From assembly GCA_963578105.1 (NCBI GenBank), contig CAUZBP010000017.1, positions 1 to 64,000 of the forward strand: a DNA stretch of 64,000 nucleotides, written 5' to 3'. This stretch comes from GCA-2718815 sp963578105. Lineage in GTDB: Bacteria > Planctomycetota > Planctomycetia > Pirellulales > Pirellulaceae. The notes beneath the pieces were generated by a model that worked only from the letters and a program-made list of their open reading frames with translations, was not told the origin of the DNA and did no database searches. Shown piece by piece: positions 7,759 through 16,600 of this stretch. Position 1 is the first letter of the stretch. Each line of letters begins with the position of its first letter. The translations under genes were made by a program, and so were the position numbers.

Positions 7759-9510
7759 CTAATGAACAATCTTCAGCGGGCGAGTCGCGGCGATTGTCTG
7801 AAACACCTCCAAAAGGTCGGCAGAATAGTCACTGACCGATTGCCCACCCGGAATGCTAAAGTGGGCACCACCAGTGATTTCTGCCACTTCATCCATCAGA
7901 AACGAATCCGCATTCGCTCCCAGACTGATGGTAACGATCGGGTAACCCGCAACTGCACAAAGTTGCGCCTCATCGCGTACGTACTGGTCGGCTGCTTCGG
8001 TATCGACTCCACCGTTCACCCAGTTCGCGTTACCATCGGTCATCAGCACGATCATTTTAAAGGTGCCTGCACGCGCGTTATCTTGCAGTTCTTCGCGAGC
8101 TTTCTGCATCCCACCGCCAATGTTCGTCCAACTGTGGTAGTGGCCAGCCTGACGATGGTGAGCGATGTACTTGATCAATTCAAAATCGTCGGTCAAGGGG
8201 CTTTCCAGCGTTCCATTTCCGGAAGCCGAATTGTAGACAGACAAGCCGATATAGTCCTCGGTGTTTGCAGTCGCCACATAATCGACAAACACGTCGACCG
8301 ATTCCTTGACTGCAGTGAGAGGCTGTTGGCGACACATCCACAATGAATCGTGCTGGAGAACTTGTGTTTTGAAACGGTTCCAAAAGTCGATCAACAGGAG
8401 TGTTCCAAATTTATGTCGATAACCCGCTGCCTTGACGTGGTAATCGTAATACGACGTATGGGCAGAAGATGATTCGCGGCAAAATTCGATAAACTGACCC
8501 CAACTTCCGCTAGCATAGGGATATGAAATCTCATGAAGGCCCAAACCTCGGGCAATGGTTTCGTTGTTGTAGAAATCAAATCGTTCTGTTTTGCCTTTCA
8601 TTTTGAGTCGTACCTGACAAACCGTCCAACCACTGAAGCGGTTACCGGAAAATGTGCCGCCCGTCGAATTCGGGTAGAATGATTCCGCATACCGCCTTGA
8701 ACCGTTGCGAGTGAAGTAAAGTTTGACCTGTTTAATCGTATCAGTCCCAGTAATTTCAACCGAACTACCCCGCCAGGTCACAGAAACAGGTGTTGTTTTC
8801 CCTGGAATCGTCACGTAGCCGGGGGTAAACGGTAGATTTCCGTAGACGACATTGCCCAAGTCATCCCACATCTCTTCGATATTCATCTCGACGGCCGTCT
8901 GACCAAGGTTGGCAATCGCCGGTAGTTCGCTGTCGTCATTCATCGAAGCCGAGAGGTCGAGCACAACAACCATGTCACGGGGTTGGTACATGGCGGTCGC
9001 GGATGCCTTGACTTGGAATTTCTCGTAGTGCAAAACTGGTGCGAAAAAAAGCGGCAAGTCGTTATAACGCATGCTGACGCGAACGCCTGACGGATTTTCC
9101 AAAGCAGGTTCCAGCTCTCCGGACTCGGAATTCCAGTTTCCAAATTTGACTTCAAGGTCCTCCTCGTGTTCCAACAAAAAAGCTGCAATCTGTTCATCGA
9201 ATTGGTCTTCGTCAAGCGTGACCCCGTTCGTTCCGATGGGGTTTCGCAACAGATACTCGGCCATTTTCTCGCTCGCTCCTGTTGCACCCTCAACAAGACC
9301 GCCGGCGGCAGCTAACGCCGCCGCATCCACGGAGCGTTGCAGTTCCGTTTGCATCGAAAACATGAAACCAGTGTCTACCGCAAACGCGACCATGCCCACC
9401 AAAATCACCATCAGCATCGCAGAAAGTACAAGAATGTTCCCACGTCGGACAGGAAGCGGTGTCCGGGTTAAACTACGACAGGGGCGCAGAAAATGTGTGT
9501 GCCTTCGCAT
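7759..9510 (-). CDS. TadE/TadG-like protein with von Willebrand factor A domain
   Basis: 583-residue predicted membrane-anchored, periplasm-facing protein. The start at 9510 (MRRHTHFLRP) is chosen because GGAG lies 7 bases upstream; the frame is open to 9771 but that would intrude toward the divergent gene. Residues about 25-65 carry the TadE/G N-terminal pattern: RGNILVL, a hydrophobic helix, AVDTGFMF, and the SVDAAALAAAGGL segment. A VWA domain follows, with a MIDAS motif VVVLDLSASM (D-x-S-x-S) and, later, MTDGNANW. Between these MIDAS elements is an inserted beta-rich region of about 250 residues (8160-8910) that I do not recognise. TadG-like VWA proteins are associated with Flp pili, but no tad genes lie here, so its partner is unknown. 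Confidence 0.85.
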   Translation of the reverse strand: MRRHTHFLRPCRSLTRTPLPVRRGNILVLSAMLMVILVGMVAFAVDTGFMFSMQTELQRSVDAAALAAAGGLVEGATGASEKMAEYLLRNPIGTNGVTLDEDQFDEQIAAFLLEHEEDLEVKFGNWNSESGELEPALENPSGVRVSMRYNDLPLFFAPVLHYEKFQVKASATAMYQPRDMVVVLDLSASMNDDSELPAIANLGQTAVEMNIEEMWDDLGNVVYGNLPFTPGYVTIPGKTTPVSVTWRGSSVEITGTDTIKQVKLYFTRNGSRRYAESFYPNSTGGTFSGNRFSGWTVCQVRLKMKGKTERFDFYNNETIARGLGLHEISYPYASGSWGQFIEFCRESSSAHTSYYDYHVKAAGYRHKFGTLLLIDFWNRFKTQVLQHDSLWMCRQQPLTAVKESVDVFVDYVATANTEDYIGLSVYNSASGNGTLESPLTDDFELIKYIAHHRQAGHYHSWTNIGGGMQKAREELQDNARAGTFKMIVLMTDGNANWVNGGVDTEAADQYVRDEAQLCAVAGYPIVTISLGANADSFLMDEVAEITGGAHFSIPGGQSVSDYSADLLEVFQTIAATRPLKIVH

Positions 9511-9711
9511 GGCGAGTCTCCACGAGGTATAAAGGGAGGCCAGAACGACCTGACGAAAAGTAATCGAAGAGAAGAGAAAAGAAGAGAAGAAAAGACGGAT
9601 CTCGCAAGGGACCATCAAAACATATCTTACAGCTGACAGCAACGTCATGGTTTTCTTCAAAAAATCGTGTTTTAATCTTCCCCTTTTCCCGCAGTAGGCT
9701 CTCGATCCTGT

Positions 9712-10839
9712 ATGAACGGCAAGATCATCATCGCCGGGGCAAGTGCTCGTGCCGCTGCTTTCTCGGCCCAAAGATCGGGATTTGAACCTTGCACGGTTGA
9801 CTTGTTCGCTGATAGCGACCTCGTGCGTTTCTTCTCCGCAACACGAGTCGCCAATTATCCCTACGGAATTGCCGAGGCCATCGGAGAGCTACCTCCGGGA
9901 CCCTGGATGTACACGGGGGCTCTGGAAAATCATCCCGACTTGATTGATGAAATTGCCCGTCAGAGACCTCTCTACGGAAACGCTGGAAAACGAATCCGTC
10001 AAGTGCGGAATCCCCGCCGAATGGCGGAAGCCTTCCGAGATGCTGATCTGCTCTACCCCGACATCCTGAACCACCTTGATCAAATCCCCCACCACCCAGG
10101 CTGGCTGCGCAAACCCTTCCAGTCCGCAGCTGGTCGACACATTGAACCCCTGCGACAGCATCACCGAGAAAACAGAAAGTTTTATTATCAACGTCAGATT
10201 CAGGGCTGGCCTTGTTCTGCCGTTTATATCGTCTCCTGCACGACAGCACGTTTGCTGGGTGTTACTTACCAGTTGACCGGGTGCGATTGGGCCGGCGCTG
10301 CTGCGTTTTCCTACGCGGGCAGCATCGGTCCGGTGCAACTCGAACGGAAGATCCGAAAACAGTTTGAGCGAATTGGTGAGACGCTTCGGTCCGTATTTGC
10401 TGTGCGCGGGTTAATTGGAGTCGACGCAGTGATTGCAAACAACCAGGTTTGGACAGTCGAAGTCAACCCGCGCTACACCGCATCGGTTGAAATTCTGGAA
10501 CGGGCCGGCCGGACTGACCTTATCTCTCAGCATGCTTCCGCATTCGGCTTGCACTGTGACGTCACGCCATGTCGAGCGGATACTTCAATGATGCATGGAA
10601 AAGCTATCTGCTATGCGGAGAAACCTCTGCTAATAACCCGTCCGTTCCTGGACTGGGTTCAGACAATCAACCTGGAACACGGAACTTGGCCTCAGTTGGC
10701 CGACATCCCGAAGGTCGGCAGCTCGATCGGTAAGGGACAACCTGTGTTAACGGTCTTCACTTCAGGAACTGATCTCGAGCAGGTCGAAAACCAACTCCAG
10801 TTGAAGATGGTGGCACTAAAACAGCAACTCAACAAATAG
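9712..10839 (+). CDS. ATP-grasp family carboligase-like protein
   Basis: 375 residues. The N-terminus (MNGKIIIAGASARAAAFSA) is a pre-ATP-grasp Rossmann-like start; the middle holds VYIVSCTTARLLGV and the C-terminal half has GVDAVIANNQVWTVEVNPRY, the metal-binding E-x-N motif of ATP-grasp enzymes. It resembles the predicted ATP-grasp protein (ORF17-type) found with methanopterin-linked C1 genes in methylotrophs. Together with fae and mtdB 2 kb away this suggests a role in H4MPT cofactor biosynthesis. The fold is seen in the sequence; the cofactor role is inference from family and location. It is divergently placed from the VWA gene and no strong promoter was recognised. Confidence 0.75.
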   Translation: MNGKIIIAGASARAAAFSAQRSGFEPCTVDLFADSDLVRFFSATRVANYPYGIAEAIGELPPGPWMYTGALENHPDLIDEIARQRPLYGNAGKRIRQVRNPRRMAEAFRDADLLYPDILNHLDQIPHHPGWLRKPFQSAAGRHIEPLRQHHRENRKFYYQRQIQGWPCSAVYIVSCTTARLLGVTYQLTGCDWAGAAAFSYAGSIGPVQLERKIRKQFERIGETLRSVFAVRGLIGVDAVIANNQVWTVEVNPRYTASVEILERAGRTDLISQHASAFGLHCDVTPCRADTSMMHGKAICYAEKPLLITRPFLDWVQTINLEHGTWPQLADIPKVGSSIGKGQPVLTVFTSGTDLEQVENQLQLKMVALKQQLNK

Positions 10840-11071
10840 TAATTTTGCAAAAGTTGCAACTGGCAATGGCTCCAGTTTTTCAAAACCCCTACTTGAAAGT
10901 AGTCCAACGTCTCAGGCAGGGATCGATGCTTCAAGCACCAACTTTCCGGAAAAACCAGGCTGTCGCGAAATCCAATCTTCTGAAATGCTGAAGATCACCG
11001 TGGCAATCAGTAGTCAGACCTCCTCAACCGCAGTCGCATTGTCCCAACGCAAACCTGATTTCCCAAATCAT

Positions 11072-11887
11072 TCAAGACCGTCCCTTGGTGTGACGTCGAT
11101 CGGAGGTCTCCATGGCTTCTTCGAGCTCTTTGCGAGTAGGTTTCCAGCGGCGGCCGGCGAGAGCCGGTTCAAAATCAGGTTGCCCAGCCAGCCTGGCAAT
11201 TGCCTTCATTGCCTGAATCGTCGTCCGATTCGCTACCTCATGCTCATTTTTTTCGTCATACCATTCAGACAAATCGATTGGATCACCGAAATGGACGCGA
11301 ACTCGCGCTCGCATTAGAAAAGGGCTGTGGGCCGACTTGTCGAAGGGCGCCCCTTCGATGTAACAAGGAACAAGCGGTACTCGAGTCCGCAAAGCAATCA
11401 GTGCTGCTCCTGGCCGAACAGGTAAAAGAAACTGATCGGACATGTTGATACGTCCCTCAGGAAGCATTCCCACTAACGATCCCTGTTTCACATACCTTAT
11501 CGCTTGCTTCGTTGCCGCTGTGTCAATGCCCGACCGGTTGGTCGGAATCACTTGTGCCGGGACAAGAAACCACCGGAAAGCATGATGCAACACATATTCT
11601 TTGGCAACCATCCAATGGACCCGACGCGTTCCTACGGCTACTTGTATGAAAAACGGATCAACCGAAGTCCGATGGTTGGTGACAATGACCGCCCCTTGAT
11701 CTGCTAGAAGTGAAACCGGTCGAATGACGGTACAACGCCATTGCACACGTGCAATTAGCATGGCCAGTTGATAAAACACCCAATGAAGGAGAGGGTAGGG
11801 TGCGCGGAGCACACACCAGAACAACCAAGTCAACAGGGTGAAGACCACCAAGGAAATCAGCACCCAGGCGTAGAAGTCGGCATTCAT
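11072..11887 (-). CDS. 1-acyl-sn-glycerol-3-phosphate acyltransferase family (PlsC-like)
   Basis: Predicted inner-membrane lysophosphatidate acyltransferase, transferring an acyl chain in phospholipid synthesis. 271 residues. A hydrophobic N-terminal segment (residues about 5-28) is followed by the catalytic NHRTSVD (NHx4D, motif I) and GMLPEGRI (motif III); VPCYIEGAPF is motif IV-like. The C-terminal 50 residues are charged (KPTRKELEEAMET). No operon partner is close. The exact acyl acceptor is not readable from sequence; ornithine-lipid or other PlsC-family acyltransferases remain possible. Confidence 0.88.
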   Translation of the reverse strand: MNADFYAWVLISLVVFTLLTWLFWCVLRAPYPLLHWVFYQLAMLIARVQWRCTVIRPVSLLADQGAVIVTNHRTSVDPFFIQVAVGTRRVHWMVAKEYVLHHAFRWFLVPAQVIPTNRSGIDTAATKQAIRYVKQGSLVGMLPEGRINMSDQFLLPVRPGAALIALRTRVPLVPCYIEGAPFDKSAHSPFLMRARVRVHFGDPIDLSEWYDEKNEHEVANRTTIQAMKAIARLAGQPDFEPALAGRRWKPTRKELEEAMETSDRRHTKGRS

Positions 11888-12211
11888 TCGAAATCAGGAC
11901 ACCTGTCAGGAATTTTGAAGAAAAGAATAAAACTTACCAACTCTAACCAGGCGAAAAAACAGGCATCGCAAAACCGATGAAGGACAGGGAGACGGCCTCA
12001 CAGGCCCCGGGCATTCGTTCCGTCAATCTCCTGGTTCTGCTGGCCGTTTACGGTATCTTTCGCAGCGTTGCAGTGTGAACTATACAATTTTAGTTTGGGG
12101 GCAAATGATCATCCGTTCTCAAGCAATTGGCATAGTCTAGAAATTTTTCACATCGCGAGACAGGATCAAAGTGGAAATCACTGTTGCCAAGTCGATTCAT
12201 AGGGCATTTCC
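11888..12211. other. Divergent intergenic region plsC-like / phosphoesterase
   Basis: 324 bases between two divergently oriented genes, so it should contain promoters for both. AT-rich patches lie near 12080-12150, but I do not see a clear pair of -35 and -10 boxes. Confidence 0.35.
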
Positions 12212-12721
12212 GTGAAAGCATCGAAAGACGACGCCACTACGCTGATCGGGGTTGTTAGTGATACCCACGGACATGTCCCTTTTGCCATGGATGCTGTGCG
12301 AGTGCTCGAACCGTTCGGCGTGGAGCAGATAATCCATTGCGGCGACATTGGGTCAGCCAGTATACCAAGCGTCTTTTCCAAGTGGCCCACCCATTATGTG
12401 CTGGGAAACGTTGACCGGGATACAGAGCAACTAAACGATGCCATTCAATCTGCCGGAGCAATCCTTCATGGACGGTTTGGAAAAATCGAACTTCGAGGTC
12501 GCAGACTGGCATTTATTCATGGAGACGATACTTATCTTCTTCAGAGGGAAGCCGTTAGCGGAAAATGGGACTTACTCTGTCATGGACATACCCACATGGC
12601 ACAGCGGAAATTCGTGGGCAACACCCTGGTCCTGAATCCCGGAGCACTTTATCGGGCTCGCCAACACACTGTTGCCATCGTCGAGTTCCCTCAACTCGCG
12701 GTGCACATCCTCACCGTGTGA
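12212..12721 (+). CDS. YfcE-like metallophosphoesterase
   Basis: 169-residue calcineurin-like phosphodiesterase of the YfcE/MJ0936 type, presumably cytoplasmic, acting on phosphodiesters of unknown identity. All metal-ligand motifs are visible in order: VVSDTHGH, IIHCGDIG, VLGNVDRD, FIHGD, LLCHGHTHMA, and the closing LVLNPGAL. The start is a GTG with AGGG about 8 bases upstream. It is convergent with the rimI-like gene, whose stop is 37 bases away. Full length for the family. Confidence 0.9.
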   Translation: MKASKDDATTLIGVVSDTHGHVPFAMDAVRVLEPFGVEQIIHCGDIGSASIPSVFSKWPTHYVLGNVDRDTEQLNDAIQSAGAILHGRFGKIELRGRRLAFIHGDDTYLLQREAVSGKWDLLCHGHTHMAQRKFVGNTLVLNPGALYRARQHTVAIVEFPQLAVHILTV

Positions 12722-12758
12722 CCGTTGGTCGCTGTGTAGGCCTGACGTTCACTACGCG

Positions 12759-13340
12759 TTACCCAGCTAAATGGCTAATCCGGTTCACCGGTGCAAACTC
12801 TTCGGTCGGTTGCGATACGTAACGATAGGACATCAGATAGGCGTCCTCCGTCGTGTCTTCATAAAAATCACGAAGTACGTTTGTCGCCCGAAAACCAAGA
12901 TTTCGAAAAAACAATTGAGCTGATAGATTGGTTTCTCTTACCTCGAGCAAAACTTTTGTTCTACGTTGAGGAGAAAGCTTGCCAATCAGCTTTTGCACCA
13001 TTTGGGCTCCCACTCCCAAACGCCGAAACGCTGAACTAACGGCAAAATTCAGAATGTGCAACCGTGTTTTGTGCAGTTCATAGATCATCAGCCCGACGAC
13101 TTGTTGATCATATTCTGCAACCATCCCGATGCAGTTTCGCTGTCTCAAACAACGAATAAAGTCATCTTCCGACCAAGGGAATTCAAAACTGGATGATTCA
13201 ATGTTTAAAACTTCCGGCATGTCGCGCCGGATCATCCAGCGAATGTGGACGCATAAATCTTGTTGGGGGTAAGAGTTGATGAGAACCTCCCTCCGTGTCG
13301 GCCATCCAAAACGAGTGCGATACCGTATCAAAACAGCCAT
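12759..13340 (-). CDS. rimI: GNAT acetyltransferase, RimI-like
   Basis: Predicted N-alpha-acetyltransferase (ribosomal protein S18 type) of the GNAT fold. Visible: IRWMIRRDMPEVLNIE at the domain start, PWSEDDFIRCL, the acetyl-CoA loop RRLGVGAQMVQKL, and the C-terminal NLSAQLFFRNLGFRA, a usual RimI signature. The start is uncertain: the frame is open to 13451, with ATGs at 13373 and 13340. I use 13340 (193 residues), still about 40 residues longer at the N-terminus than E. coli RimI. Substrate identity is by family only. Confidence 0.8.
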   Translation of the reverse strand: MAVLIRYRTRFGWPTRREVLINSYPQQDLCVHIRWMIRRDMPEVLNIESSSFEFPWSEDDFIRCLRQRNCIGMVAEYDQQVVGLMIYELHKTRLHILNFAVSSAFRRLGVGAQMVQKLIGKLSPQRRTKVLLEVRETNLSAQLFFRNLGFRATNVLRDFYEDTTEDAYLMSYRYVSQPTEEFAPVNRISHLAG

Positions 13341-13681
13341 AACCTGCCAAGACGAAATAAGAGATTGCGTCATGTGTTTCGGCAGGAAGTGGTCCACGTT
13401 GCACCTACATTCGTCCACCGCTAGCATGGCCCGGGTGAATCTGGCTGGCAAAGCGGGCTCGCAATATTTTTTGATTAGAAAGATAAAAAATATTTCAGGG
13501 GTCGGTCGTGCAAAAAGAGGGGTGCCTGTGAGGCGGACCCTGAAGGACGTGACGTCTGATGAGACAAACGCAACCGTGTTGTCTTACAGAATCACGTCGA
13601 ATCGGAACGAGGTGCTCCGGGAAGGAAACGATTCGTGCCAGCGCCCGCACAGATCTATGTAAAAAGTGGTCTCATCATGCC
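13341..13681. other. Intergenic stretch upstream of rimI-like gene
   Basis: 341 bases between two minus-strand genes. It includes an AT-rich patch (about 13465-13498) and no supported gene or terminator. Confidence 0.35.
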
Positions 13682-16600
13682 TTACGCCCGCCGGGAAAGC
13701 ACAACTGGCCGTCGGGGTCGCAACCAGGTTACTAACCAGATAGGTATCCTGGCGGCATACAGAATGCCCACCAAAATGATTACCAGTCCCAACCAACGGG
13801 GGTTCAACCAGAGCCACCAGACAATGCCCACGAAGGACATACTCAAGAAAGGCCACCGAAACCACAAGCGTTTGACGAACGACTCCCAGACAGGCCTCCA
13901 GCGGATTCCAAAAAATGTGACCACGGCCAAGCTAAAACCGATCAGATATCGCTGGTATCCAAACCGAGGCTCCAATGGGACGAGAGAGAGATTGATTGTT
14001 CCTTCCCCGCCTTGATACGTCAGGCGCGTAACATTTTCTTTCTGAAAGTTGCTTGGCCTGGAATCCTGATTACCCAACAGGTCTTCGTCAGTCGAAGAGC
14101 CTAGCTGCTCTAGAATATTCTCGGTCCCCAGATGCCTCGCCATGGACAACTGTTTTCGTTCCAGGACTTCCAAATCAGCCCCCTCCACTTCGAATCCGGG
14201 CGAATGGTCAGCAAGTTGTAATGTTAACATTCGTTGTGCTTTTACATAACGTCGTGCCCACACCTGATACCAGCGTGTGATGTCTTCAATCGGTTCTTCC
14301 GCGATGACATTGGATGTCAGGTCCATCAATTCTGACATTCTCCTCAATCGCAAAAGTTTTTGACGCTCGGCGCTGATTCCTTGCGTCTGCCGGAGTTCAT
14401 CAGCGCTGCATCCATTGACTGTCCACAGCGTCCTTTGGACTGGCACCTCTAGTATTTCGGGAACCGCAACTTGGAAAGTGGAACCCCGGGAACTCGCTCG
14501 AACCGCTTTTCCCTCAAAAACGACTTCAATTCGTTGAGGCAATCGTTGCAGTCCCAGAAATATTTTCACTTGCTGGTTATCCAACACCTCTGTCCTTGCG
14601 GGAAGTTCTGCCACCGTGACGTGTACTAATTTGGCACGATCAGGCAGTTGAAGAACACAATTGTCTCGTCCCGCCGGGTCCAAGTAAAAAAAGACACTGC
14701 CGTGATAGTTGTTGTCGTTGCGCACGTTGACATGGATATCCACTAAACGCAACTGTGGTACACCAGCCATTCCTTCACGCGGTCGTATTTCGGCGTGAAG
14801 ATCTTCTCCGGTTACCGCATAACTCATTGATTGGTCGTCGGGGGGTGACTCGGAGAGAAACCATTCCGGCAATCTAACGGGTTGTAGCCGGCTTTTATCC
14901 CAACGGATAATCTGTCCGTCAACCTGCTGAGGAAGAACGACGTAATGGGTACGCTGGTGATCTACAAAGGGCACGACATGTGGCAGGTGAATTCGCTGAC
15001 CGGGCGGAAATTGTAGAGGAATCTGAAGATGGATGGTGCAATCTTTGGTACAAGGTTTTGAAAGTTTTACGGAAAGTCGCCGTCGCCCCGTACCGGGAAT
15101 GTCAAATATCGCTGTTTCGCAGGAAGCCTCCGAGGTGATTTCGCTTCCGCAGACAGCGGGCAGAGAAAAATCTACGATATCGACAATTCCCTGATTCACT
15201 GACAGCCTTAGCAATAACTGCATCCACCATTTGCCGTCGCGAGGGTACATCGTACTAACTTGTACGGATTGAATTTCTGGCTCGTCTGCCAGGACACGCA
15301 GAACAGCAACTGTCCCGGCTGTCTTTGCCTTCCAGTGCGCCACCTTCAAATACTTGTTCCAAGCGGTCCCTTCCATTGGAACCCGTTCGACTGTCTCAAG
15401 ACCATCGGCATCAGTGACATCCACGCGAATGCCGGGCTGACGGAAAACTTCCAGTTCCAGTGCCAACAACTGCGAGTTCAACAACTGGATGGCAGGAAGT
15501 TCAAGGCTTTGATCGGATCCGTAGCGACGCCGAGCACGCAAATACAAGCGATGGGATTCACGTGTTGGGCGACCCAAAACTATATTGAGACGATTGTTTT
15601 CATCGAGCGTCCAGCGGACAGGGACCGTGCCGGAGGAGTCGTTGATTTCGACCTTCTCCACCTCCAATCCCGCAGGAACCGATAGTTGGTGCTGCGCCAA
15701 CATTCCATCTGTTTTTACCACATCCACTCGATGGTCCAACACGGCATGCTCCGCATGACACATTACGGTCACGTGTTGCTCGGAATCCGTTTTACGCTCC
15801 TGGGGTGCGACAGATATCGTCCACTCCTGATCATCTTCCATGGAATCAACAAGAACAAACTGTGGCAGTAGCTCTTCGGTTCCCCATTCACGCATGAATT
15901 CCGTTGCCGCAATTCTCGCGAGATTTTCACCACCATGCAGTTGGTACGTCAGTTCACGATCAACCGACACCGCAAGCAAGCGACGTGTCACGTTCCCGAC
16001 GGCGTTGACGCGAGGAAACAACAGGTTGCCGATACCAGACGTGTCCGTCATTAGAAAACGGGCATTGATCGTCACCTGATCCTCAGTCGTCGGCTTCAGT
16101 ACAAATAAGATGGTTGGGGATTGATCCGATTCAATTTGAACTCGTTGCACGGGAGAGTCATCTGCCATAGGTAACAATCTCAACCGAGGATCGGCGCGGA
16201 TTTCAAGCGCTCCGATTCCGCTTTCAGTGACGTCGTAACTGAATTTTGCGTCGAGAATCACAGACCCGGGGCGGATCTTGAGCCAGACAAGTTCTTTCAC
16301 ATCAGCTGTTCCGCGAATGGTTCCTTGTCCCATCCCCTGGGACCACCGAAAAGCCAACTTCCGAATCGGCCCCAGTTCAGCCTTGACTCTGCCGGTGTCT
16401 GGAGCCAACTGCAACCGGCCACGTGCCGTGGGAATGTCGATCAGCGGAGCGTCCGGTGGCAATTCTACGTCGAGCGTTGCTGAAGGTATTTTAGGAATCT
16501 GTACTTCCCACCCATGCAACATCTCTGATCCGGGAACTACCGGCCGGAAGGAGAGTTCCAGAAGATAGTTTCCGGGCTCTTCAACGAGCAAACGGATCAG

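Noticed and set aside
9511..9771. Upstream extension of the VWA gene start
   Set aside because: The 87-residue extension lacks signal character and overlaps the divergent ATP-grasp start; GGAG plus ATG at 9510 fits better.
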